From assembly GCA_017407125.1 (NCBI GenBank), contig JAFQXE010000002.1, positions 119,315 to 183,314 of the forward strand: a stretch of DNA of 64,000 nt. Reading direction: 5' to 3'. Source of the DNA: Thermoguttaceae bacterium. GTDB lineage: Bacteria > Planctomycetota > Planctomycetia > Pirellulales > Thermoguttaceae. Shown in pieces: positions 54,796-63,987 of this stretch (the first letter of the stretch is position 1; each line of letters begins with the position of its first letter). The notes under the pieces were generated by a model. That model saw only the letters and a list, made by a program, of their open reading frames with translations. It was not told the DNA's origin and made no database searches. Both the position numbers and the translations under genes were made by a program.

Positions 54796-57009
54796 TTATC
54801 GTTTCCGCAGGAATAATACGACAACCCCAAGAATCATCAGCGCCCAAGTTGACGGTTCCGGAACGGAGTTGGCGTCTACCGTAGCGGAAAGAACGCCGGT
54901 CGTTGAATCGTAGTTCATGCCAACAAGGTACGACGGATACGAAAGTGTCGCGTCGCCGAATGAACTAATATTGGGCGAAAGCTGGAAGCTGACCTGCTGA
55001 TTCGGTACAGGGGATGCGCCTTCTGCTAATGCCAGAGTAACAAACGACCCTTGAGCGAACTCTGTATCTCCTGAAACAATAAGAGAATCCGCGCCCTTTT
55101 CGTCAAATTCCAACAACAGCGTCGAACCCGGATTGAGCGTAAAATCGCCTGTAATTTCTAACGTTCCAACCGAATTGCCCGGCGAGAATGTCGCTGCGGT
55201 ATAAGCGCCGTCGACAAGTTCGCCGATTTCCAGCGAGCCTTTGTAATACTTCATCATATCCAGACGCCCCGAGGAGACGATAAACTTGGAGGAGTCAATC
55301 ATGTTTTCCGCGGCGGCGTAAAGCTGAAGCGTTCCTTCGCCGGTTTTATATACGCTACCGGTACTGGCAAGCTTGTTGGAATTGCTAAACTCCAACTTTT
55401 TCGTTTGACCTTCCGCAAGATCGTATACCAACGTTCCGTTTGTTCCAACCGTCGTCAAACCGTTAGCGACAACCGCGTCGCCGGTTAATTCCAGAACGCC
55501 GGCGGAAACAGTTGTTTCTCCGGTATACGTATTAGCGCCGGAAAGCGTCAGCGTCCCCGCGCCGGTTTTGGTAAATCCGCCAGCGCCCTTAATAACGCCA
55601 TCAATTGTTAATTCATCTGATTCCACATTAATCGTTACAGTTGCATTATTATTAATATTCATACGGGATTTAATCGTCGAATATCCTGTTGATTTAACTT
55701 CGGCTGTTCGAGAACCAAAATCTAACCCCGTACCACTGCTGGTAATCGTATATTCCGTATCAATTAAACCGTCTTCCAGAATAATATCCTTTACATGAGT
55801 ATAATCGTCTGGTTTAAACGTACCGCGAATGGTAATGTTATTCGGCGTTCCATACCCCAACTGATTGTGCTTTTGACATTCTAACTTAGCGTCTTTTTCG
55901 ATAATAACAGCTCCCGTCCCCAGACGACCGGTTGAGCTGTTTGCCCCGTTAGCAATAATAACGCCTTCTTTAATCGTCGTTGTACCGGTATATGTATTAT
56001 TACCAGAAAGCGTCAGCGTTCCTGCACCGGTTTTGGTTAAAGCGCCGACGCCGCCCATTGCGTCGCTAATGGTAATCGTTTTTCCTTTGCCTGCATTAAA
56101 CGTAGTAACGCCGCCCGGAACGTCAGCTGTATCAGCAGCAGAACGACCGGTTAAAGTGATTGTCATGCCATTTCTCCAGGAATGACTTTCAGAGGCGTTG
56201 ATTGTTCCCTGCCCTAAATTGACGGTTGCTGCGCCTGGACTTCCTGCGCCTCTTAAATTACGCCCTACGCCGTTGCTTCCGACATTCAGCGTTCCACCTG
56301 TTAATGTGAGCAATCCTTTGCCATTAGTACTATTGGTAATACTAACTCCTTTCAAATTCGCAACGCCGCCGCTAATATTAAGACCGCCTGTACCATCCCA
56401 GCCAACGTACGTAATTGTATTGGGGATATTTAGTTCTCCGCCTTGTAAATTATAAGTAGATCGGTAGCCGTCATTACGCCAATGCCCGAATCGAACGGTA
56501 TTGGCGGTGGTAGTAAATGTTACTGTACCGCCCTGTTGATATACAATACCTTGAGAATTTTTGGCATTGTTAAGATATGCTACACCTGCAACTGATAAAT
56601 TGGCGCCATCATGTATCGTAACAATCGCGGTCCATTTATTGCAAACAATAAAGTCACTGCTTACCTCGACATCGCCATATATATGCATGTGTCCATTATT
56701 AACAGAACCGTTGGTTACCAAAAGCGTTCCAAAAGAATTATTTGTACTTTCTCCGATATTTACAATCTGGCTGTTTTGCTGAAACTGTCCGGTTGTTTTG
56801 AGGTTGTTCGTAAAAGTAATTGATGAATCATTATCAGGATTAGCCGTCAGGTTCGTCGAACCGTTATCAACAGCCTCTGAATATGTGCCGCTTCCGGTGA
56901 AAGTATTATTAGAAAAAGTAACGTCCGCCATGGAGCTGGAAGAAAGAACAAAAAGCCCTATAAGAACAGCCATGGTAGATGTGATATACAGTTTCGATAA
57001 TTTAGCCAT
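54796..57009 (-). CDS. PEP-CTERM protein with autotransporter-type beta-strand repeats
   Basis: A 737-residue secreted protein from ATG 57009, which has AAGGAG eight bases before it (the open frame up to 57120 is not needed). A signal peptide (STMAVLIGLFVLSSSSMA) precedes a beta-helix passenger. Two passenger-associated repeats are clear: GALTKTGAGTLTLSGNNTYTG near residue 365 and GFTKTGAGTLTLSGANTYTG near 520. The end is a PEP-CTERM sorting tag: VPEPSTW, a hydrophobic helix and RKR. No outer-membrane beta-barrel follows, so the passenger is probably retained or released by the exosortase system and not autotransported. Exosortase genes are not in the window. Confidence 0.9.
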   Translation of the reverse strand: MAKLSKLYITSTMAVLIGLFVLSSSSMADVTFSNNTFTGSGTYSEAVDNGSTNLTANPDNDSSITFTNNLKTTGQFQQNSQIVNIGESTNNSFGTLLVTNGSVNNGHMHIYGDVEVSSDFIVCNKWTAIVTIHDGANLSVAGVAYLNNAKNSQGIVYQQGGTVTFTTTANTVRFGHWRNDGYRSTYNLQGGELNIPNTITYVGWDGTGGLNISGGVANLKGVSITNSTNGKGLLTLTGGTLNVGSNGVGRNLRGAGSPGAATVNLGQGTINASESHSWRNGMTITLTGRSAADTADVPGGVTTFNAGKGKTITISDAMGGVGALTKTGAGTLTLSGNNTYTGTTTIKEGVIIANGANSSTGRLGTGAVIIEKDAKLECQKHNQLGYGTPNNITIRGTFKPDDYTHVKDIILEDGLIDTEYTITSSGTGLDFGSRTAEVKSTGYSTIKSRMNINNNATVTINVESDELTIDGVIKGAGGFTKTGAGTLTLSGANTYTGETTVSAGVLELTGDAVVANGLTTVGTNGTLVYDLAEGQTKKLEFSNSNKLASTGSVYKTGEGTLQLYAAAENMIDSSKFIVSSGRLDMMKYYKGSLEIGELVDGAYTAATFSPGNSVGTLEITGDFTLNPGSTLLLEFDEKGADSLIVSGDTEFAQGSFVTLALAEGASPVPNQQVSFQLSPNISSFGDATLSYPSYLVGMNYDSTTGVLSATVDANSVPEPSTWALMILGVVVLFLRKR

Positions 57010-57421
57010 AATTTTACTCCTTCGAGGGTAAAACTGGATAACGGTTATGTAAACGACTTTTGCGCCGGAACGTCCGAGGAAAATGGGTAATCGTTTCTCT
57101 ACTAGTATAATATTATACAATAGATTTTACATATACAAAGTGGGGACGTGGAAAATTTTTGGAAAAAAATCTTAAGATTGAGAATATAGAAAAGATAGTA
57201 AATGAAAGATGGTAATGGGGCGGGCGAAGACGCCCGCGGACCAGTGTGGCGAAGGAAATATTCTACAAAAGAGATTTTCGGAGGCTGCCGCCGCAAAGAG
57301 ATCGCCAATTGATAACTTTGCGAACTTTGCGGACTTTGCGTGAGATAATCTTCCGTTCGCTTCACACCCACGGGTTTACACCCGTGGCTCGCCTACGTTA
57401 TTACCATTCATCTGCTCTCAG
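57010..57421. repeat. Gene-free stretch with hairpins and CTTTGCG repeats
   Basis: Next to the PEP-CTERM gene is an AT-rich promoter region with TATAAT/TATACT sites near 57106-57116. Further on are the hairpin CGGGCGAAGACGCCCG (57221-57236), CTTTGCG units at nine-base spacing (57311-57345) and CCACGGGTTTACACCCGTGG with the tail CTCGCCTACG (57368-57396). The nine-base units resemble those of the leader copies near 51700. No gene is seen. Confidence 0.6.
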
Positions 57422-59560
57422 CTACTCTTGCAGTTCTTTTTCCCAACGAAGTCCGGACACCGTCAGTTTGCCGGCTTTTTCCAGAGCGGTTCGGAGGTCC
57501 GGCAAGTCGTAAACCTGTAACGCTCCGAAAACGACGCTGGCGAACGGGGTTGTCGAATACCCGCCGTTTTCGACCATGTTCGTCCAGCTGGCAAGCGTGT
57601 TGACAACGGTCAGACGGTCAAACGTTTCCAGCTCGCAGAATTCCGCGTGCAGGGCTGGTATGGACGCCTCGTTGACGGCGATACATTCAACGCCCGTCGC
57701 TTTGAGTTCAGTTCGGAGGAAACGGTTCAAAGAGTACAGGTCTTCAGCGCGGAATCCGACGTACGTCTTGTTCAAATTAAAGGCGAAATAACAGTCGCAG
57801 CCGTCCTGACCGAAATGCTCATTGCTGAAGTACGGCTGTTTGAACTGCTGCGTTTCGCCGTATCCTCGTAAATCAACAGTTAAAACCGGCTTTCCGCTTG
57901 CCAGAAGACTATTGACCATTTCCGCGCCATCGGCCTTGCCGTTGTCGCTGACAAAAAGCGTCGCCTTGGACATGTCGGCGTTATGGGGAACCAGCCAAAG
58001 AGCGGTCAAATACAGTTTCGGCTCAACCTGGAAGACGATTCTCTTCGCCGCCGCCAGAGCCGGGGTTTGCCCTTCCGTCAGTTCTGTAACGTCTTCAGAC
58101 GACAAAACCGTCAGAACGGAGACGTCTTTGGATTGACGGAACTTCGCCAGCTGACGGACTTTGACTCGCATTTCGTCTTCCGGCGTCTGCGACCAGAGTT
58201 CCGCTCGTTTGGCGGCAAGTTCCTTCGCGTAGTCCCGGTTGATGTCGAACGTCGTTCTCGCCCCGGGAATGTCCTGAATGTTGCCCTTTGGAGTAACGAA
58301 AAGCTCTTCGTCCGACAATTCCAAATCTCCGCCAGGTTCGACAATAGGGTCTGTTTTATTTGGACCGACAACCGCTTCGCTGCCTCCGACCAGGAACCGG
58401 CGCATAAACCGAACGGTCGCTTCTCGCAGCAGCTGGTCAAATCCGTGCGTGTTGTACGTCTCCGCCAAATTCATGCGTTCCGGATACCCCAGCAATCCAA
58501 ACATGCGTTTGCTGTATCGATAGGTGTCCCACGTTTCTTTAATTGGGAAGAAGTCTTTTGTCGCGCAGCCTATCATGGTCGGTTTGGGAGCGTGCATGAT
58601 GCAGTAGTCGGGGTGATCCATGCCGAAATCCAGCTGACCGAAAACGTGCTGTTCCGCGTCGGCTTCCGGATTTCCGCGCCGATACATGCCCGTCAGAGAA
58701 GTCAGATAGCACATCGACGCGGCGACTTCAATGCGTTCGTCCAGCGCCATTAAAAACGCCGTTTGAGTCCCGCCGCCGGACAGCCCGCACGCGCCTATCA
58801 TCTTCGGATTAATATCCGGACGAGACTGCAAATAGTCGATGCCGCGCATGCCGTCCCAGATTTCAAACCAGCTTGTATTGCGTCCCAACGCCATAGAGCC
58901 GATTCCCAGCAAATTGTGAGCGTCTACGGAAAGAGGGGGATTGGGCGTGGTAAACTGAATTCGCTCGCCCTGGTCAATCGGGTCAAAACTCAAAACCGCC
59001 ATACCGTTGAGAGCCATCAAAGCGGATCCGCGCTGAAGTCTTACCGCCGCCTTTCCGTTGAGATTGTGTCCGCAGGAATGCAGAACGCCGGGCCACGGCT
59101 TGGGGTATTTCGTTTCGTCCGGGAGATACAGGGTTGCTGTAACCCAGAAATTGGGCTGGGATTCAAAGCGGATTTTTTCGATGGTATACCCTTCTTTTTG
59201 AATCGTTCCTGTTACAACCGCATTGAGCGGATTGCGTTCCGGGAACGCGCCGATTTGCTTTAAGAAAAAGTCCTTGCGGTCTTTTTGATACTGAGCGATC
59301 TGTTCCGGCGTCTTTGCTTTTTCGTAAGTGTCGATCCAGCGCTTTTCCGCTTTATCCAAGAGGGTCAGCATCCATTCGTGCATCATAAATCGATTTTCGC
59401 ACTCGACGCCGTCCGCCGTCTTGACAATTCCCTTCGGCAGAACCGGCGCGGATAGCGTTTCCTGACTGATAATCGGTTTAGTTTCCGGTTTAGTTTCTTC
59501 CGCAAATGCGCCAGCGGCGACGACCAACGCCAGAACGATTGACGTTAAGATTCCGTTCAT
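57422..59560 (-). CDS. Acetyl-xylan-esterase-like alpha/beta hydrolase
   Basis: A 712-residue exported protein (signal ILTSIVLALVVAAGAFA) with AAGGAG before the start. The hydrolase core spans about residues 110-400. It has PKPWPGVLHSCGHNLNGKAA with an oxyanion region, the nucleophile Ser in GACGLSGGGTQTAF, and a catalytic His in AETYNTHGFD. The family deacetylates xylan or other plant sugars. A second, less clear alpha/beta domain fills the last 280 residues (ATLFVSDNGKADGAEMVNSL, VDLRGYGETQQF), which may be a degenerate duplicate. It is monocistronic. The plant-polymer role is inferred from the family and not from neighbours. Confidence 0.8.
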   Translation of the reverse strand: MNGILTSIVLALVVAAGAFAEETKPETKPIISQETLSAPVLPKGIVKTADGVECENRFMMHEWMLTLLDKAEKRWIDTYEKAKTPEQIAQYQKDRKDFFLKQIGAFPERNPLNAVVTGTIQKEGYTIEKIRFESQPNFWVTATLYLPDETKYPKPWPGVLHSCGHNLNGKAAVRLQRGSALMALNGMAVLSFDPIDQGERIQFTTPNPPLSVDAHNLLGIGSMALGRNTSWFEIWDGMRGIDYLQSRPDINPKMIGACGLSGGGTQTAFLMALDERIEVAASMCYLTSLTGMYRRGNPEADAEQHVFGQLDFGMDHPDYCIMHAPKPTMIGCATKDFFPIKETWDTYRYSKRMFGLLGYPERMNLAETYNTHGFDQLLREATVRFMRRFLVGGSEAVVGPNKTDPIVEPGGDLELSDEELFVTPKGNIQDIPGARTTFDINRDYAKELAAKRAELWSQTPEDEMRVKVRQLAKFRQSKDVSVLTVLSSEDVTELTEGQTPALAAAKRIVFQVEPKLYLTALWLVPHNADMSKATLFVSDNGKADGAEMVNSLLASGKPVLTVDLRGYGETQQFKQPYFSNEHFGQDGCDCYFAFNLNKTYVGFRAEDLYSLNRFLRTELKATGVECIAVNEASIPALHAEFCELETFDRLTVVNTLASWTNMVENGGYSTTPFASVVFGALQVYDLPDLRTALEKAGKLTVSGLRWEKELQE

Positions 59561-59814
59561 GAGTTACTCTCCTTGTATGGTAAATGAACGATTAAAATAA
59601 TCCATTTACAGTTTATTATACCAGCGCGAATTTCCCTTGTCAAGACAGTGGAAAGAGAAATCGCAGTTGGCGCCTTGATAAAACTTTAGTAAGGAATGAG
59701 CAAGCGACCAACGGAAGCGATTATCGGCAGGCGCGCGGCAGCGCGGATTGGGAGCGGCGCCTCGCCGCCCGTTACCGCCTTCCATTAAATCTTCTTTTGG
59801 TTATAATTGTTCTT
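59561..59814. repeat. Intergenic region holding a 70-bp dispersed element
   Basis: 59701-59770 matches the core of the element inside the GT39-like gene (16672-16743) in reverse complement: CAAGCGACCAACGG, an AGCG block, then GGGAGCGGCGCCTCGCCGCC. The middle is diverged. Only promoter-type AT-rich sequence lies around it. Confidence 0.65.
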
Positions 59815-60378
59815 ATGAGTACATCGATTTTGAAATCAAAACTGCGGAAAGAAGTCCTGCGGCGGCGTCAGGAGCTGGGCGAAAACGCGCGAGCGGAACT
59901 GAGCGCCCGAATCGTCCAGCGCGTTGAGCAAGACCCGGACTGGAAAGCGGCAAAGATCGTCTGCGTCTACGTCTGGTTTAAAGACGAGGTGCAGACAGAC
60001 GCTCTGATTCAATCCGCCTGGCAGGACGGCAAAACCGTTTGCGTTCCGCGGTGCGGCAAAGACGGCGAAGATAAAATCGTTTTGCATGAAATCCGCTCTT
60101 TTGACGACTTGGCGCCCGGCGCGTACGGAATTCGAGAGCCGATTCCAGAGCGAACGCGCGTCGTTGCGATAGCGGACGTCGACGCGTTTATCGTTCCCGG
60201 GGTCGCGTTTGACCGGGAAGGAAACCGGCTGGGCTGGGGCGGCGGATTCTATGACTGGACGCTCAGCCGCGCCAAAGGGGCGAAAAAAATCGCCCTGGCG
60301 TTTTCCTGCCAGATTGTCGACGCCCTCCCGACGGAACCACAAGACATAAAAATGGACAAAGTCGTCTGCGAGGAATAA
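59815..60378 (+). CDS. 5-formyltetrahydrofolate cyclo-ligase
   Basis: A 187-residue enzyme that converts 5-formyl-THF to 5,10-methenyl-THF using ATP. I use ATG 59815 (MSTSILKSKLRKEVLRRR); the TTG at 59797 adds six residues. The basic N-terminus binds substrate phosphate, VCVPRCGKDG and PIPE lie in the middle, and the family signature is NRLGWGGGFYDWTLS. It follows the dispersed element region and precedes the GYF/bPH gene by about 150 bases. It links with the formyl-transfer pathway, but purT in this window uses formate and not folate. Confidence 0.93.
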   Translation: MSTSILKSKLRKEVLRRRQELGENARAELSARIVQRVEQDPDWKAAKIVCVYVWFKDEVQTDALIQSAWQDGKTVCVPRCGKDGEDKIVLHEIRSFDDLAPGAYGIREPIPERTRVVAIADVDAFIVPGVAFDREGNRLGWGGGFYDWTLSRAKGAKKIALAFSCQIVDALPTEPQDIKMDKVVCEE

Positions 60379-60525
60379 ACCTCAAAATATTTCCCGTCCC
60401 GGTCGTTGACAAAACAATCAATCGCGATTATAATAAAATAAGTTGTAAATTGTGAAAGCGGCGTCTGGCAATCTTCGGCGCCGCAGCCTTCCCCCTCCGA
60501 ATCGCTTTCCCCCCAATATTTCCCC

Positions 60526-61530
60526 ATGGCGCCGCGTCAATGGTACATACAGTATAACGACTCCGTACTTGGTCCGTTTTCATCGAGCCAGCTGCGAAAG
60601 ATGGCGGAACGCTCTCAAATAACGCCGGACGTCAAAGTTCGCGTTGGCGAGAAAGGGGCGTGGCGTTTGGCGTCGTCGGTAAGAGGGCTTGTTATAAACG
60701 ACGCGCCGACAAGCGATTCCATGTCAAGCGAGCTGTCTTCAGAAGATATCCCTTCTCCCGATTCCAGTCACGATTCCAGTTTGTCAAGCGAATTGTCGTC
60801 TGAATCTTTTGAGGACGCTGCGTCCAACCAGTCTTCCTCTTTTGGCGAGATGCCGTCAGAGGCGCCGCCTATTCCCGGAGAAGTCCCTGTTCACGGAACG
60901 ACGCCCCCTCACAGCGAGATTCCTATTCACAGGGAAGTCCCTCCGCCGCATTTTTCTCAAATCGGCGAAATGCCGTCTCCTCCCCCGCCAGTTGAAGGCG
61001 AAGAACTGGGGCGTTCACATTCTTCCAGCGGACATTCCGGAAGAAAAAAACGGTCTCGGGACGCTATTCCCAATTTAATTCAAGCGCTTATCAGTCCAGA
61101 CGAGCAGATTTTATACTCCGCTCATCCTGCAACTACCGTTCTGCTCATTCAGGGCGGGTTGACGCTGATGTGCTATCTGTTTCTGGGCATTATTCCTTCT
61201 GCGATAATGATATCCAACAACCATTCAGACCCTGGCGGAACCTGGCTGGTATTTTCGACAATTGCCATGATAATCGTTTTGGCAATTCATTATTTACGAT
61301 GGGTTCGATCCAGCTACGTTATCACGACGGAAAGAACGTTCGTCAAAAGCGGCGTCTTTTCCGTTGACGTTGCCTACATTTACAACGCCAATATTCAGAT
61401 GCTTAAAATCCGAACGGGATTAATCGATAAAATTTTACATTTGAACACAATTGAACTCCGCACTTCTGCCGGATACCTGTCTTTACGCTGGACGCCGCTG
61501 ACGGAAGTATTGCAGTTCTATCGAAAATAA
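60526..61530 (+). CDS. GYF_2 and bPH domain membrane protein
   Basis: A 334-residue protein. Residues 5-60 are a GYF_2 domain (WYIQYNDSVLGPFSSSQLRKMAERSQI), thought to bind proline-rich partners. A 120-residue Ser/Pro/Glu/His-rich linker follows. The C-terminal half has two membrane helices (about 210-232 and 243-262) and a bacterial PH (YdbS/bPH_2) domain: VRSSYVITTERTFVKSGVFS...YIYNANIQMLKIRTGLIDK. This pairing is common in planctomycetes but its role is unsettled. The gene is followed by the TlpA-like gene after 59 bases and may share its transcript. Confidence 0.85.
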   Translation: MAPRQWYIQYNDSVLGPFSSSQLRKMAERSQITPDVKVRVGEKGAWRLASSVRGLVINDAPTSDSMSSELSSEDIPSPDSSHDSSLSSELSSESFEDAASNQSSSFGEMPSEAPPIPGEVPVHGTTPPHSEIPIHREVPPPHFSQIGEMPSPPPPVEGEELGRSHSSSGHSGRKKRSRDAIPNLIQALISPDEQILYSAHPATTVLLIQGGLTLMCYLFLGIIPSAIMISNNHSDPGGTWLVFSTIAMIIVLAIHYLRWVRSSYVITTERTFVKSGVFSVDVAYIYNANIQMLKIRTGLIDKILHLNTIELRTSAGYLSLRWTPLTEVLQFYRK

Positions 61531-61589
61531 GCGTTTGTCAGTACACAAGCGACAATTGTCCCAACGTCCTTCCCACCCTGCTCCGCCCC

Positions 61590-62252
61590 ATGAAACGATT
61601 TTTTACCCTGCTTTCCGTCTGCGCTATTTTGGCGGGAACGTATTTTGTCATGGCAGACGATAACCCTGCCGAAGAGAACGAACCGGTTGTAACAGACCCG
61701 TCTAAACAGCCTATCACGCCGGAACTGTCGCCGTGGGAACAGCGCGCGGCGGAACGTCCAAAACGTCTCTGGGCGGAATCCTTCCTCTGGTGCGAAGCTC
61801 CCAAAATCGAGGTGGAATCCTGGTATAGCAACGAACCCAAACCCGGATACGAGAAGAAGTACATTCTTCTGGAAGTCTGGGCGACGTGGTGCCCGCCGTG
61901 CCGCAGAACGCTGCCCATGCTCAACCACTGGCAGGAAAAGTTCGGCGACGAGTTACAGGTTATCGCCATTTGCGAAACCGGCGCGAAGGAAATCGACAAT
62001 CTGGTCGGAGACGTCAAAGGCAAAGACCTCAAATTCGCCGTTGGAATCGACCTCCAAAAGAGAACCTACAAGGCGCTGGGCGTTTTTGGAATCCCGCACG
62101 CGGTTATTATCGAACCGCAATACGGCTGCGTTATTTGGGAAGGCATGCCCAATCAACCCGGGCACGAACTGACAGATCAAACCATTGAGAAGATTCTCGC
62201 TGTCGGACGAAAACTACGCGCCAAGCAGGCTTCTGAAACCGAATCAAAGTAA
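61590..62252 (+). CDS. TlpA/ResA-like periplasmic thioredoxin
   Basis: A 220-residue exported protein (signal FFTLLSVCAILAGTYFVMA). The thioredoxin fold has the active site WATWCPPCRRTLPML, a TlpA-type CPPC motif, and FGIPHAVIIEP with the cis-proline. An N-terminal segment of about 60 residues lies between the signal and the fold. Such proteins reduce disulfides, for example in cytochrome c apoproteins, which would fit the haem c proteins in this window, though they are not adjacent. The MFS gene starts 22 bases after it. Confidence 0.9.
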   Translation: MKRFFTLLSVCAILAGTYFVMADDNPAEENEPVVTDPSKQPITPELSPWEQRAAERPKRLWAESFLWCEAPKIEVESWYSNEPKPGYEKKYILLEVWATWCPPCRRTLPMLNHWQEKFGDELQVIAICETGAKEIDNLVGDVKGKDLKFAVGIDLQKRTYKALGVFGIPHAVIIEPQYGCVIWEGMPNQPGHELTDQTIEKILAVGRKLRAKQASETESK

Positions 62253-62273
62253 AAACGAGCGTAAAAGCAAACA

Positions 62274-63671
62274 ATGGGTGAACGCAATTTGAAGGATCAA
62301 ATCAACAGTTCGTCAGACGAACAGACAGACGAACTGGCGCTGATCGAAATGCGTTCTCCCAATGTCTCTTTGCCGCCGGACGCGCGCTATGTTTGCTGGA
62401 ACAGCTTTTTGTGGGGATTGGGCAACACGCTCGTCTCGACAACGCTGATTATCTACATCGTCTTTGGTCTTGTTGACCGTTCCCGCTTCTCCTGGCTGTT
62501 TCTGACAACCGCCGTTCTGGCTGCGTCGCCGAGAATATTGGGCGTCTTGAGAGCGTTCACCCCGAAAATGCTGGGCGGAAAACGCTGCATGACGCAAAAG
62601 GCGGCGGGATACCTGACCCTTTCCGGTTTGACGTTATCTCTGATTCCGTTTCTCGTTCAGCTGGAAGGGCGGGCGTCTGTTACAGCGCTGATTATCGGAC
62701 TGATTCTGCTCTGGGCAATTCATCATTTGAATCAGTACATCGGCACGATAGCAATCAACTGCTGGATTGGCGGACACGTTTCGGACGACGTCCGCGGGCA
62801 ATTCTACGCCGCCAAAAACCGTTACGAGTTGGCGGGCGCAATTCTGGCTTCCGCGCTGGCGTTTTACTTAAAAGACGCCCGCTTTCCCATCGACCGACTT
62901 TTGTTTTGGGCGTGGGCGGGAGCTGGGCTTATTATTCTGTCCAACATTCCGCTGCTGTTTTGCTCTCGAGACGCCGGAACGTTCGAGCGTCAGCCGGACA
63001 GTCAACCCGAGAAGAAGTCAGATAAACCGTCAACGCTGTCGACGCTGTTTTCGCCGCTGCATTTCAAAACGTTTGTGCTGTTTTTGCTCTACGGCATCGC
63101 GTTCAGCTTTACCAACGGGCTGACGCAAACGTCTCAATACCAGTATTCCATTCACGGCTTGCATATCAGTTACGAGTTCAGTCTTTTGCTTATCGCGATA
63201 AGCCGAATCGGTCAATGGGCGATCTCGTGGTTTATCGGTCGCTGGTCGGATTTGAATCTGCGGTCAACGATGATGATTTCTCAATTCATCGTCGCCGTCG
63301 GACTGCTCTTTTTAGGCGTCGCGAACAAGAATTTTTACTACGTCCCGATTTATCTCAGCTGGATTTGCTGGACGGGCTACGCGGGCCTGAACGTCGGCGT
63401 CCCGAAACATCTCCACAGACTGTCCTACGAAAACGGGAACCGCGCTGCGACGTTTTCTCTGTATTACGCCGTCGGCGGAATCGCGTTTTCTATCAGCCTG
63501 ATTCTCTCCGGCGCCGTCTTGGACTTCCTGAGCTTCTCGTTCGATCTCGAAAACGTAACATTTTACGGAATTCCCCTCTTTGCGCTAATTCTGATTGCTG
63601 GCGCGTTTTTACGAGCGCTCCTCGTCCCGCTGTTGGGATTTGCGGTTAGAGTGAAAAATGAACAAAAATAG
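62274..63671 (+). CDS. MFS transporter
   Basis: A 465-residue major facilitator superfamily protein with 12 or so hydrophobic helices. An acidic hydrophilic N-terminus (about 40 residues) is unusual. The loop after helix 2 is weak in the usual A-motif, while WFIGRWSDLNLRST in the second half is an A-like loop. A cytoplasmic loop with QPDSQPEKKSDKPS separates the two halves. Substrate is unknown. It ends in a strong terminator and probably forms the last gene of the unit begun by the thioredoxin gene. Confidence 0.85.
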   Translation: MGERNLKDQINSSSDEQTDELALIEMRSPNVSLPPDARYVCWNSFLWGLGNTLVSTTLIIYIVFGLVDRSRFSWLFLTTAVLAASPRILGVLRAFTPKMLGGKRCMTQKAAGYLTLSGLTLSLIPFLVQLEGRASVTALIIGLILLWAIHHLNQYIGTIAINCWIGGHVSDDVRGQFYAAKNRYELAGAILASALAFYLKDARFPIDRLLFWAWAGAGLIILSNIPLLFCSRDAGTFERQPDSQPEKKSDKPSTLSTLFSPLHFKTFVLFLLYGIAFSFTNGLTQTSQYQYSIHGLHISYEFSLLLIAISRIGQWAISWFIGRWSDLNLRSTMMISQFIVAVGLLFLGVANKNFYYVPIYLSWICWTGYAGLNVGVPKHLHRLSYENGNRAATFSLYYAVGGIAFSISLILSGAVLDFLSFSFDLENVTFYGIPLFALILIAGAFLRALLVPLLGFAVRVKNEQK

Positions 63672-63710
63672 AATGGCGAGCCGGTCAGCGACACGCAGTT
63701 CTTTCGGAGT

Positions 63711-63734
63711 GCGGGAGCAAAGCTCCCGCTTTTT
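63711..63734 (+). terminator. Intrinsic terminator after the MFS gene
   Basis: Eight-bp GC arms GCGGGAGC/GCTCCCGC, a three-base loop and TTTTT, about 40 bases after the MFS stop. Confidence 0.85.
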
Positions 63735-63943
63735 CGGAAAACGATGAGAATAACGAAAACTTCGTTCACTGCCAAAAGAGTTAGACCCACTGGATCGCGG
63801 CTGTATCAGCCACAAATGAAAACGCGAGCTATCGCTCGCTTATAAAAGCGAGAGCTGACGCTCTCGCACTTGTATAATGATATCCAATAAAAATTATTGT
63901 ATTAGTTCTGTTCTTGAGGTAAAATAGATTTTATCGTTGGAGC

Positions 63944-63987
63944 TTCTTTTATTTTCTGCAGAATATATTCTGCAGAAAATAAAAGAA
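63944..63987. repeat. Perfect 44-bp palindrome
   Basis: Two 22-base halves, each reading TTCTTTTATTTT then CTGCAGAATA and its exact complement, with no loop. Two PstI-type CTGCAG sites lie inside. It is AT-rich and has no T-tract terminator character. Confidence 0.85.
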
